This document shows positions 37,470 to 50,200 of a stretch of 64,000 nucleotides of DNA, piece after piece. The position numbers were made by a program, and so were the translations under genes. The number at the start of each line of letters is the position of its first letter. Positions within the stretch are counted from its first letter, which is position 1. The notes below the pieces were generated by a model. The model searched no databases and had not been told where the DNA came from. It saw only the letters and a program-made list of their open reading frames with translations. The DNA comes from Branchiostoma floridae (Eukaryota > Chordata > Leptocardii > Amphioxiformes > Branchiostomatidae), in contig NC_049982.1 in the NCBI RefSeq assembly GCF_000003815.2, forward strand, positions 25,609,508 through 25,673,507, in the 5' to 3' direction.

Positions 37470-40400
37470 ATGAGTGGCGGGAAGGTACGCGTGAAGTCCA
37501 GCAAGCCTCGGGCAAACCTACGCATACCCTGGCGGGACTCTACTTGGCTTACCGGCTCGAGTTCTTCCACTTCGCCGCCGTCGCGCGCGGAAATTCACGC
37601 ATTAAGCCCGGGTTCGGTACTACGGAAGGTCGCACTACTGTATCAGAAAAGGAATCTAGACGAAATAGTTTGCATGTTGGAATCTCTCAGCCCGGTAACT
37701 TTATCCACGCTCGCTACCGAACTACCCATGGATGTGTTCATGGACGAGTTCCCCCAAACGCTACCCATATTGCGAATTTTCTACGTGAAGTTGGCTGATC
37801 TTGACCATTTCCCGATCGGTATGCCCGACGTTATAACGTTGATGTTGCATCTAGCTGTTTATACCTCCGAGCACAACATGACGTATACACCTGCGGGTGG
37901 ACAGTGGCTACTGGCGGCGCATCAAACACAACACCTGTACAGGTGCTGCAATGACATCATAGGGATAGCGAACCGTGTGTATCCTGAAGTGCGAAGCCGT
38001 TTACGTGCTAAGAAGGAACAGGTCGCCACCTGCCTAAGAGGGTTAGGCGAACACGGCATGGTGACGTATGAAGACAGCCTGATGCACCTATCCGACTGCC
38101 TCCTCACGGAGTGTAACAGGAGTTTAACCGTCTTGAAGAGCACCGTGACCGCCTTGGATGAGATGAAGCTACCGGAGAAGTCTCATCATCACGACCGCAA
38201 GCACGCGTCCACCTCGTGCGGTCATCAGAGACTCCTCTCACTCAACGTGCGGGACATTCAGGATAGGCTGATCAGGAACAAGTCTCTGATGAACGCCGTG
38301 GATAGGACTGCAGCCTCCAGATCGCAGCTGGCTCACTTCGTGCACCTGTTGTCGGAGCGCATCGAAGCTGACAAGGAAGCGCTCCGGACCACCACCGAGC
38401 TACGCAAACAACTACACGTGCTCAAGCTGGACAACAAGGTAAATAAACTAAGACTAAATGTTGTGAAATCTCTTAAATGAATAAGGAACGGGTTTGCATA
38501 ATGTTACCGCAGCCGTCTTTCTTAGAATTCAATTGACGTTTGCATTGTTGCCAGGAAGTTTATATCGCCCGCCGTCTTGGTGTGCCCCAATGTGGCCTCT
38601 TTCATTACTCTAACGAAGTAACGTCAGTCCTGTTTACAAACTTTCCAGCACTTTTGACAAAAGTGCTGACATCCGTTAAGTCACGTAACCAACGTGACTT
38701 GTAATTTAATTATGAGTAAGACTACAGGTATAAATTGGATGTGCAAACTTTTTGTGTTGGGAGACAGTTTTATGCTTTAATTTGTTCTATGTTACTTTCT
38801 TAAATTACTAGGATGAGAATTTCTTCTTAGGAGGTACTTGAATTATAAAAAGTAGGCCTTATTTGCATAATTAATTATGCTATGTTTGATAACATTTAAA
38901 TATGTTTATAACTGATGTAAATTTTGTAAATAAACCTAGTAAATTATGACGTTATGAGTGCATGATCAATGCAGAGTATTTTCCCCCATATCTCCCGTGC
39001 ATCAGGTGGGGTTGCTTCTGACAACTCTGTCCAGAGGGTTGGACATGATCCTGAAGATGAACCCAGCACATGTACAATCCAGCCCCAATGGGCAGGCAGG
39101 GGGAGACAGTGGTGGAGCGGACAGTCTGCATCTCCATGGAGGAGCTGCAGTTGACTCCTCTCCAACAGAACGATCTCCCACAGAGCGACAACCTACAGAG
39201 CACTGTGGTAAGAGATGTTGTTTTTTTCTCTTCGCCAAGAAGAGTATGAGATTGCTGACTTGGGTCTGTATGTAGGTCAACAGCATATAACTCGAGAAAT
39301 TGTGGATGGAACTTTGTGATTTTTGGTAGGTGTGTAGCGGTTGTCGAAAGGAATGCCAAGTTTGAAAACGGTTTACCTGGCGTTTTCCTACGGTACTGCA
39401 GCGAGCTTGGTATGTTTTTTGCGGTTTGTTTTGGGCAGCATAAGTCAAAATCTAGCTGGGCGATTTTCACGAAACTTGGTAGGTGTGTAGCGGTTTTGGA
39501 GAGGAAGGTCAAGTGCGAAAATGGTTTACCTGGCTCTTACCTACGGTGCTGTAGCGGGATTTGTATGTAAGTGCGTTTGTCTGTATGCAAGATAACTCGA
39601 GAACCCTTGAATGGATCCTGATTATATTTGTTAGGTGGATGGGGGTAAGGAAAACGAAGGTCAAGTTCGATAATGGGCACCCTAGTGGCTGCCTAAGGTA
39701 CTGCAGCAAAACTTTTAATTTTGACACTTCGTGTTCTGGACATGCTGTGGTCATGATTTTTGAGTGGTAGATAGCCCTTGGAACAGAGAGTAACTGCTGT
39801 GAGTTTGGACCCCCTAGCGGCTTTTTGGGAACTGCAGACACCGATTTCCGTTCAAACTTTGGACGAGGATAACTCGAGAACGTGTAAACGGATCATCAGG
39901 ATTTTCAGTATGTAGATAGAATGAGTGATGACTTATACAATGTAATACTAATTATGCAAATCAGTAGCTAATTTGCATAATTAATGAGGAAAGTTCATAA
40001 ATCCATTCCAACAGCATATAACTCAAGAAGCTGTGTATGGATTTTCATGATATTTAGTATTTAAGTAGCGGTTGCGGAAAGGAAGGTTGTGTTCGAAAAT
40101 AGTTGACGTAGCATTTTCCGTTAGGACGGTAGCGGGCCGAGTGTGTGCGTCCGTTTGTTTGTGGAATGCATAACTCGAGAAGCCTTGAAAAAATCCTGAT
40201 AATATTTGGTAGGTGGGTAGGGGTTAGGAAAACGAAGATAATAATATGATAGTGGCCCCCCTAGCGGCTTCCTAAGGTACTGCAGCAAAACTTATTAACA
40301 GAAATAAACTGTGCTCTATATATCTCATTTTGACCTATATCTATGGACACAGCTGTTATACAGATGTTTTGCTGGAGCTGAACGCCCTTACACTGGGGAC

Positions 40401-43400
40401 AAAGTCTTTGACAAGCATGAAATTCTGATCGACCAGGGATGCTACCAGGTCATCTGTCAGGTCACAGTCTGGTTTTTGGTAATATCTGTGTGTTTGTGAG
40501 GAACATAGTTCATGCAGTCATTTGCTATTTAGTAATACATGAACAAGACCTTAAAGTCTTAAATAAAGACATGATTATTTGGCGAAGAGATGGGTTCGTT
40601 GAACTCTAGTTTGGCAATGCTTATGGGGTGGGCCCCAGTTAAGGCCTAGGTCCCAACCCGGGATCCAGCCGGGTAGCTTTCAGAAACAAAAAAATAATAG
40701 AAATGCAACCATCCACACAGAACTGTAAAGAAATACCGTCAGGAGCAAACATGGTGGCTGAGCCCCGTTTTGGAAATGGGGCTAAGCCTAGGATATGTAG
40801 TAAGAGATAGCATTCATCATTTCAGATGGTGACATAAAGTTGGAAACCTCGAGTATGAGGGAGCTTCAGGCGTCAGCCTCAAGTGTCAAACCTTTGCACA
40901 TAAAAGAACCCAACACACTTATTGAGAAAAGAAGGGATGACCTGGTGTGTTTGGCTAAATATGCAACCCATAGTAAACTGTACATGTATTTCACTAGTAA
41001 CTACTTGAAAAAGCATCATGCATATGTCAGTTGAGGATCTGATGACTGCTTTAAGTAAAGTTTTACGGGGTTTAAAAACTAACTGAAGAAGAAAAGATGT
41101 GTCTTACAATATGTATAACTTACACTTTGGGCACAAAGTTACATCTATAATTCATAGTATCATTACCTGTTCAATGAAGAATTTCAAATTTGTGCATTTT
41201 TAATGTAAAAATAAGCTACTATACACATTACATGTGCTCAACAGCTACCGGTAGTTCATGGTTTAAAGTGTGCATGTGCAGTTTGATCTCTATAGAGAGT
41301 AATATATCAAAGATGAACTTCCCTGGCCTGTATACATATATACTTATTCTTTTTTTATAGCCAGGGGTCTTCAACTATGAGATATTGCAGACAATGCATC
41401 ATATGTTGCATGTGCCATTCAACCAGTGAACTAGCTTATTGAGATCATCATGCCATTCTACCCACAGCAGATGTAATCATCCAGGAGGAGCCCTTACCTG
41501 GTATCGTTCACAAACGCAAACTGGCCATGGAGTCCAGTAATCCACAGAGCGTCAGCAACACCGCGACCATCCCGTCAGCAGATGTTAGGAACAATGAACT
41601 CACAGTTCTCAAGGAACAGTATGCCAAGGCCAAGGCTACCATCACTCAGCTACAGAAGAGAGAGAGAAACCTTCTCGACAAGTCAGTTACACACTCAAAT
41701 ACCTTTTGTTCTTTTACTAACTGTAACATCCTAACATCTTATTTCTATTAAAGAGGCTTAGAACTGTGTAACCTACTAAATTGACAAAGCTGTTTGTGAT
41801 TTTAGTTGCTGACACATTTTTAAGTCTCTTAACACTGGTACCTGAAAGGTATACAGTCAAACCTGTATTAGCGGCCACCTTTGCATAACGGCCACCTGCC
41901 CATAGTGGCCACTTTTTGTCGGTCCCTTGGATTCGTAATGATTAAGAAATAGGCTTAGCGGCCACCTGTCCAACCCGGCCACGGCCACACGATTTCCGGT
42001 CCCGCAGGTACAAAAACACTGCCGATTACGGCCACGCGGACCGCTGATCTATGTTTCGGCACGCGTTCGGCCATATACAGCGGCCGTATCGTCACCCTAC
42101 GCCGGATTTAAAACCTCTTTGACTTATTTTCAAAACAAAACTTCGTAAACTGGCGCTACCCATACCCGCTGACAAACGAGGTCATATAAGGTCAATAGAC
42201 GACACCAATATTACGGATGTAAATTGTGTTAAAGTTACGTTCTAATACACTATCGCTTAGGTTAATTTACATCACAAAAATTTCTAAATGAATTGTAACA
42301 AAGACAAAATGATATGAACTTCAGACTATGGTGGATTTTATTCTTACATTTATTAAGAGATAAGTCTAAAATGACTTGACTTTTCTTGTGAGTACCACAT
42401 TAGCATAATGGGCGAATCTGACGTGTGAACGCGAGCGGGAACACACGGACGGCGAAGTATCAAAGGATACAAGACGAAAGATCAAAGAAATATAACGATT
42501 CCGGTCTCTTCATACAATACTGTAGAACATTTAAAACTTTTTATAGCTTTTGTTTTCTTAATACATATAGTGTAAAAATCATTGCAGTACATTTACAGTA
42601 CTGTATTATGTGAATAAAGATCAGTGGGTACTAAAACCATGTGTAACTTATTGCTTGTGGTCAATTAATTAGCATATTCTCTATAGTGGCCAATTTTGAC
42701 CAGTCCCTTGAGTGGCCGCTATAGACTGTACATAGCATCATTTTAAGGGCTGTTTTAAAAAGTCTTCACCACTATCATTGTAAGCTCCCCCAATAAAATA
42801 TTGCATAGTTCTAGAAGTGTGTGGAGAAAATTATTCTCTTTTGAAGAATGACAAACATGTATCAATGTTATAATAAATATTTCAAACAGCATGTAAATTA
42901 ATCTACCACCTTCTCTTTCAAAGGCTGACGACCCAGGCTAGACGTCAGATTCAGCGAGGATGTAAGTTTGAGGACATTTCTCTGACAGCTCGTCCAACCC
43001 AACTGGTCAGGCGATACGAAACCCTCTACACACAGGTACAATGTACATTCAACATTACTGGACGTGTGAATGTAGCGTCATATGCTAATTTGCTAACCTT
43101 TACGTCAAAGATTTACGAATTTTGTTCAATCAAAATTTATTGCACAGTACAGTCACACAGGATCAATATTTCTTCATTTTTAAAGATTTGATTGGAGCAA
43201 CTATCTATCTGTGGGAGCAAATTTGAACCATAGCCTGCGGGAACAAATTTGGACCCGGGCCAACAACATACACTAACTTTTTGTCTGTCTCCTACAGAGC
43301 CGAGTGGATGCCCTGGACAGTATGGACGCCATCCTGAGGAGAGATGGCTTCTATGTACAGGATAACCTGAAGAACAAAATAGCTTTTACAGTAATGCTGG

Positions 43401-44826
43401 TAAGTCTCATCTTTCTGTTAGTCACTGTAAGTTACTAAGTTAGTGAAACCTGTTTTACACTTGCAGGTTGCAGTATCATCATGGGTTACTAGTGGGCACT
43501 TTACTACTGCTGAGTTGCTAATACTGATGGCACAAACTCTGCCAGATCACTGCAAAAAGTCACTCTGACGATTGAACTTTGAAAATATAAAAAAACATCC
43601 TGACATATTTAATGCTAGTTCATCCTTATCTAAACTGTCAAAACAATCAAACTGCAATATTTTGAAAGTATTGCGATTTGAAGCCACATTCTGTCCACTT
43701 GATATCCCTTTGAAAATGGATATAGATAGGTAAAGGTGAACTAGTATTACTCAATACTGTAGATATGATACATTGTTCATATCTACAAATTATCTTACCT
43801 ACTTACAATTTGCACAGTTGTCCTACAGATGTGCTGAGGAGAGGTTGAGTGAGCTGCGGTCCAGCGTGTTCCGCCTGCTCCCCGTGCCAGAGGGCGCTGC
43901 TTCACCACGACAGAAAGCCTCCGCAGCTGAGCTGGACGGCTGCATCAACAACTACCTCTGCACAGCAGCCGACAGCTGGGATACTGGAGCATGTTATCAG
44001 GTAATGACAATACTGTCAACCAATAGTGAGATCATGTGGCATAATCGGCAGCACATTGGGCTCAGGCCCAAGAGGTCCCAGGTTAGGAACCTTCCATGTC
44101 ACCAATCTTGTGTCCTTGTAAACGGCACTTTACACGACAGCTAGGGCTGTCCCTCTAATAGGATGTTAATTGGAGGTCCTGTGTTGGAGGAGACAGCCAC
44201 ACCCGGAGCATGTAATAGAACCCGCCACAATTACCCAAAAGAGTAGGGTCCTTCCTGATGTAAATGGATCAAGCCATGCTGGCAAAATGGGGTTGAGATT
44301 TTCACAAGATGCTGGTACAGTGAGCGTAGTTTGGTGCCCAGAAGTGGTCTATGGCCTTGCACTGAGCAAACTCGTTAGAAAAAAAGATCCCATAGGACCC
44401 CATAGATCTGTGGCCCCAGGAGTGTTAGTAACCACTGCAAAAGTAAATAAGTTTACAGTTTGCTGATCAGTGCAGATACAAAAAATGTATGTAATATGTA
44501 ATCCATGTATTCTTTCCACCATGCAGGATGTGGTGGGGAAACTGTGTGAATGTCTCCAGGAATTCTCCGCCCTTCAGGAATCCGGAAGCGTCACGAGTTA
44601 CATCCGGGAGTGCGTGCAGCTCTCGTGGGCGCTGTGCGTACAGACGCCACCTCTCACCCTACACTACAGCGACGCCGTCTTCAACCCCTCCCTACACGAG
44701 CGCTTCCACTCGTCTGATCCCAGCAGCGACAAAATCCGAGACTTCCTGTGGCCGGCTCTCATGGAGGAGCAGACCTGTCTACATAAGGGTGTCATCATGA
44801 CAGGGGAGGAGGAACATAGACTTTAG
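37470..44826 (+). CDS. Mieap (mitochondria-eating protein) C-terminal domain protein
   Basis: Exons: 37470-38438, 39006-39207, 40826-about 40882, 41471-41681, 42924-43035, 43298-43399, 43818-44000 and 44527-44826 (stop); about 711 residues. The last four exons form a Mieap-type C-terminal domain: TARPTQLVRRYETLYTQ, the RVDALDSM helix, LSWALCVQTPPLTLHYS and a final DFLWPALMEE...HKGVIM. Human SPATA18/Mieap, which shares this domain, controls removal of damaged mitochondrial proteins. The N-terminal 320 residues are helical and not recognised, and the exon at 41471 encodes a coiled coil (LKEQYAKAKATITQLQKRERN). The start was set at ATG 37470; the same frame is open back to 37269. The end of the third exon is uncertain (40852 or 40882 both fit the phase). 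Domain call sure; role inferred. Confidence 0.84.
39282..40295. repeat. Diverged repeat array with 'taactcgagaa' modules
   Basis: At least five modules share the plan: ataactcgagaa, then gga-c-tgat-atatttggtagg, ggttaggaaa-gaaggt, a gaaaa-ggtt or gg-ccctagcggct stretch, and taaggtactgcag. They start near 39287, 39440, 39590, 40015 and 40165. Spacing is irregular. It is non-coding and lies in the second intron of the Mieap-domain gene. Confidence 0.75.
40895..40960 (+). repeat. SINE-core fragment adjoining an exon
   Basis: tttgcacataaaagaaccca followed by acacacttattgagaaaagaaggg matches the SINE body at 44.2 and 45.4 kb. It follows directly after the probable short exon at 40826. Confidence 0.65.
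41852..42730. mobile_element. DNA transposon, family F (agtcaaacctg...agcggccac)
   Basis: The left end is tacagtcaaacctgtattag then cggccacc, followed by repeated ggccac words and tttttgtcggtcccttgga. The right end (agtggccgctatagactgta) is its partial inverse. About 880 bp with no transposase recognised. A second, 5'-only copy lies at 59.87 kb. Confidence 0.82.
44036..44290 (+). mobile_element. tRNA-derived SINE
   Basis: tggcataatcgg (44037-44048) fits the pol III A box and ggttaggaacc (44081-44091) the B box, with tRNA-like spacing. The body continues with gctagggctgtccctctaat, ggaggtcctgtgttggagga, a diverged taaagaaccc core and aaaagagtagggtccttcc. Fragments of the same body occur at several other places in the window. 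Confidence 0.78.
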
Positions 44827-47263
44827 TTTCTCGCTTCTTGTTCAAAATCGATGACAAGAGTTCAGTGAACTCATACCGGTGCTTCAGTGAAATTTTGTCT
44901 TATGGAAGTTCATTGATTATCACAATAAGGTTGTGATAAGCATTACCCGTAACTGAAAAAACACACTGAAAACAGTGCCTCCCCATGACCTCGAAAGTCT
45001 GTCACCTGTCTGAGCCAAAGTTGATGAATCGACTAATCCTACCACCTCTGAACTCTACTTCCTGTAACTCCCTCAACTCTGACCGTTTGCCCGTCACCTC
45101 TTGTCACTCTGACAGGTGACGTTATGTGGAAATATGCACAGAAGTACAAACAAACCAGGAAAAAACCTTTGATAATAAAAGTAAAAAAAATATCTGATGG
45201 TAAGAGTGTGTTGAATCAAAATTTGGTTCTCCCACACTAGCTCAAGTAAAAAATATCCACAATGTTTGGAGCTTAGTATTCTCTTAAAGTTTGTCTCTCT
45301 TATCATCATGACAAAGTCATAAGTTATCAGACATTTGAATTCATTGGTTTGAATGAAAAAAAAACTTAGTGGAAGAAAACAAACACTGTTAAATCAAAAC
45401 ATTACACATTTCCAGCACGTTAAAGAACCCACTGCACTTATTGAAAAGATTAGGGGTCAAATGTGTTTCAAATACTGTCCTATTGCCGCACCTCGGCAAT
45501 TACAGTTGTACCAAAGTCACCTTTGCCGAAAGGAAGCTGCTCCAAGCCTTTGCGATTGCGTAGTATTAATATTAAGCTCCTCAAATAGAGAGTAGTCAAC
45601 CCACCCAATAACAATCTACATGTATATAATTATATATATATACTTCAAACTTGTACACCATTTGCCTTGTCAGTGCAAGCCTGCGGAAATGCTGCTGCTA
45701 TCTTCAGTATTACTTTTGTATGCAATACAATAAACCATTCTTACCGTATGGTATAAAACCAACACAAAATGTTTGTAAATTTGATTTTCGATTGACCTTA
45801 TCTCTTATATTACATTCCTTACAATTATACTTCTCAAGATTTTAAGGTAGGCATGTCCAAAAGATTCCCTTGGTAATGATTGGGTAGAATATACTACTCG
45901 ACTGAAGTACCTCATACAGACTACCAGTTCAGTTCAGTTCAGTTAGACTACCATATTAATCTATTTACTTTTTTTTATAAGAGGTAAAGGCAATAAAATC
46001 TGATAACATTATCAATGTGATCCATAAAATTTTATTCTTATTTTCTTTGTCCTCAATATTCAGCACATTTAACCACAATTTGTTACAACTCTTTTAATGA
46101 TGGTAAGAACATTCAAAGTCAGTTTGCACTTTGTAAATGTACAAGTCTTAGAGCAGCATTTAAAAAGATTCTAGTCCTTGGCATAGTAGTTAACTTCAGA
46201 TGAAGTATGGCTTTGCTTCTACGGGTAATTGTTAGTATAACAGTTTTCTGCTCAGGCCTCTTTGATTCTTAAGACTTAAAGTTATAACAATTTAACTTCA
46301 ATGTATTTAAAGTATAAACACTAATCGATTATGTACATCTTGAGCTGGACCAGGTGTAGTTTCATATACTATCTGTCAAAATCATTGTTACAGTATCACT
46401 TTTATGTTTGTGTACATGTACAGTACCAACTTGAAGATGAAAGTCCATTTTAATAATTAATATTAATGATTTAAAGTTCTACATTGTATCTCAATCACTA
46501 ATGAAAAAAATGATAAAAAGAAGTATTCCTAATCATGACATTTTCTGAACTCTAAAATCAACCTACAAACTAGTAAAGAAAACATAAATTATAACAGAGT
46601 AGCCAGAAAGATCTAATTCCTTGGTTCTTGCAAAATGTTGTAAAATGCAACTTGCAAATAATGAGATATAATGTATATGTATGGCATGGGCTAACATAAC
46701 AAGGGCAGCTATTGGTAGTAATTAAAAGTACATGTCATTCTCCCTTTATCATCATAATGTCAGGAAAGCAAGACATCTTGTCATTGCCTTATGTATGGAA
46801 CAATAAATTGTAAGAAATTTGTTGAGGTTACAGTCTCCAGTTTGACTTTGAAATTCCTCTTTTCCCATTTTGACAATATTGGTATCATCAACATGAAAGT
46901 TCTTAGATGAAAACTTTTTACGAGATGTGTTCTACAGTCACTAGTCATGTACGCTTATTATAACTTTTATGGACATTGACATGTAGGTCTATAGCTTAGA
47001 CTTCAAGATCTTAAATACCCCATACAACAAAGCTTTTATCCCTAACTTTATCAGATGCTTAAAAACATTTAGTATTCTGTCTTCTAGTGTACAATTATAG
47101 TACGGTAACCTTACATTTTACATTGTGTAAAGACTATCAAGGTGCACTGGTGCACCCATAGTAAACAATTAGGTGTAAAGCTCCAATTTGGCTGCACAAA
47201 AGTGCACAAATCTGCACCTGTATTACGAGCCCTGAGAGTGCCCACCTTGTGCCTGATGTCTGA
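44827..47263. other. Intergenic between convergent Mieap-domain and IDE genes
   Basis: No gene was seen. It contains a SINE-core fragment at 45414-45462 (gcacgttaaagaacccactg...), a short cagtt microsatellite near 45928, long AT-rich DNA that is probably 3' UTR of both genes, and at 47160-47233 a repeat end (tgcacctgtattacgagccc) resembling the hAT-like terminus at 15232. Confidence 0.6.
45174..45179 (+). promoter_or_regulatory. Candidate polyadenylation signal of the Mieap-domain gene
   Basis: AATAAA about 350 bp after the stop codon, followed by an A-rich run. A single hexamer match, so weak. Confidence 0.4.
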
Positions 47264-50200
47264 CTAGAGTTTTGCCTTTCCCTGAGAGAGAACAAAGTCC
47301 GGGTCCTTGTGAGGCTGGTAGGGAGGCAGGTGGGGGTGGAGGGGAAGGTTGCTCTTGAAGGCTGTCACATCGGTGATCTCCTGGGGCTGGGGAAAAAAAA
47401 ATTAAGTTAAGACATCACCAAGGGTTCACAATCATACCTGGTAGTAGATAACAACAACACTGTTTCAGTGTATTCTGCATCACTCGAGGTACCAGCCTGT
47501 TGTATTCTTTTAAATATTATGTTATATACACCAAAGAAAACAGACCTTTCAATGCAAAATGTGCGAGGAGTTCGGAAAATTTCCACAACATTGGCTTTTA
47601 CTTACCACAGGGATGTCCGGAGGTGAGTTAGTTTCTGTTGTCTGCTGGGCTGCTTCTGCTCCCTGTTCGTCAGTTCCTGTAGAAATGTTTTTACGTTTTA
47701 TAACTGAAAAATGACAAACTCATACCTTTAAAACATGAAATTAAATATAAAAACACAGGCACCATCATGATTGCTTTCTTCATTTTCCCACAATACTTAT
47801 TGTATTTATAAAGAAAGCACCTAAACATGGTTGATGACATACGTGTACATGTAACTTTGTTTCTATTACAGCCATAATTAACTTAGCTACCGAAGTTACT
47901 GGTAACAGTACAATTTGGCTTCTGCCACACACCCTGTGGGGAGATACAAAATGTATATCACTTGGACCCTCACCTGGTGCGGCTTCAGCTGGTTTCACAT
48001 GGATGGTCAGCTTACGTCTCTTAGGGGCTCCCCAGGAAAAGTGTTCCTGCAGAAGAAAGAAAGAATGAATGGGTCAATAAATGAAATTTTTGGTTTATAA
48101 TAAAAAGTAAAAGTATATTGCAGCTGCAGGCTTTATAAATGACACTTAAAACTGTTGAGTTCTAATATAGGCAATTTACAAACTATCATTCATACAGCTT
48201 AACATTCTTAATCATAAAAGTGCTACAAAATCACAGTTATGTGTGTTACCTAGTGAATGTGCAAAGCTTTACATGAGGGACACAGTAGAAGGAAAAAAGC
48301 TAGGAAATTACATGTTCTAAGTCATGTTTATACTTCAGCTCCTAGACTACACTGACTTTATATACATCAGACCAAGGATATTTCTTCACCTTGTAAAAGT
48401 TCAGCAACTCTTCTTTGGTGATTGTCTTTAGGAATTCAACTTCAATGTTGTCTGGAGGGTCAGAAAGAGAAGAACATATAATTTCTTGATGAAAAAAATG
48501 AACTTAAAAAGGTAACTGTTACAGCTTTCTGATACTATATTCCAATCAAGACGAATTTGACTCTATTCAGAGAGACACACATTGAATTTGGTATACAGGT
48601 AAGCTGATATACATGATAGGCATAAGGCCTAGGAAAATGTTGGAGATTCCTGAAAAGACAAGGAATGTAGGCAGAGATGCTCTAATTTTTAAAGATTTCA
48701 GCAAAAGTGATCTAACAAAAACAGTTGTATTTTCAACATCATATTTCAATCATACAGATGGACTATTATCATTGATATCAAAATCAATACAACAAATATT
48801 ACAGAATACTTATTGTATATAGAACTCTGTATAAAGACAGTTCACTAATATGCAAAACAAACAAACAAATAAACAGACCTCTGTCGAAGTTGTACTGCTG
48901 CGCCAGGATCTCTCCCCAGTGGCGGGCCGTCTCACTGGTCAGCTTCTTGGGTTTGTCAAGCCTGCGCACCACCAGGGCTGTGATGTGCTTCTGGAACTCC
49001 TCCTCACTCAGATCCTGCAGGTGAGACTACAACAACAACATTTATTTCTATATTTCACTCCATATCACATGGCTGGAGGGAAACATGTCACTCTTCCAGA
49101 GTTAGATGTTTTCTTGTCTTCTCCTTCTGTTCCTTGTGCAATTTGGTCATTAAGTAATTCAACTGTGACAGTTGTTTCTACCGCAAATAACCTCAAATTT
49201 GGCATACCCACAGCGTTTTTTCCCCAGTCATTTTGGATTTATCTATAGGAATGGGATGATGTTGGGATATGCCCATGTAGGTGTTGGTCACCAAAAAGTT
49301 TTAATGATAGAATTAACACATTCATTTGTTTGTGTACAAAGAACTTTGCTATCTACCAATTCACCAATGATTATGATTACCAATGAAAGAAGAATTCTTC
49401 ACACCTCCATTTTCTGCACGAAAACCTCCACCCGTTCATCTAAGTACGCGGGCTGGCGGTCGGACTGCAGGATGAAGCGCAGCCCCTGGACACTGTTGGC
49501 CCGCCTCACACCGCTGAACACGATATAACCTGTCATGCGGACAAAATCACAACTGTTAGAAGTGTTACATCAAAATAACCAAACTTTACAAAGTGGCAGT
49601 GGTATGATTTCAAGACACTTAAGTAGTGAAACCTGCCTAACGGATCTTTGTGAATTTAAGTGGTCACTAAAGACAGGTGGTCTCGACAGACAGGTTATCA
49701 CCATGCAGACCAAGGGTGAGGGGTGTTCTCTCAATGGAACTCCCCCCTAATGTGAGATTGCAAAGCACTTAGCAATATTCTCTGACAAAAATATTTTCTT
49801 TTGACGTGACGAATTCTCTTTTTCAGGCTGACCTTCCTCTAGATTATGCTAGACACAATTTTTGTTCTTTTGCATTCGGAGTCTGCTTATTCCCAGTTTT
49901 GCCCCCAGTGACTTGTGTTTTCGTAACCTAAAAAGCCAGTAAACTGCAATCCTTTCTTCAGTTTTCAACTTTTGTTATCTGTGACTAAGTAACAGACAAG
50001 TTGAAGGAATCCTTACCTAGCTGTTCTTGAGTGCGGAGCTGGTTGAAGCAGGGTTCGTTCAGAATCTGACACAGCAACTCCAGCAGCATGTTGTCCCTGG
50101 TGGACTGAAGGCCACACTGAGAACATACAAAACATCATAGTTACTGTAACATCACTACACTCAGTTTGTACATCACATGATATACTATACGGTTGGTTGT

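Noticed and set aside
37142-37798. Open frame of 218 residues overlapping the start of the Mieap-domain gene
   Set aside because: It lies in another frame than the long helical reading frame that joins in phase to the following exons. Its composition changes along its length and shows no domain, so it is a shadow frame.
41527-42730. Possible transposase in the family F element (short frame containing KYQRIQDERSKKYND)
   Set aside because: Only about 60 residues with no catalytic motif; too little to call a transposase.
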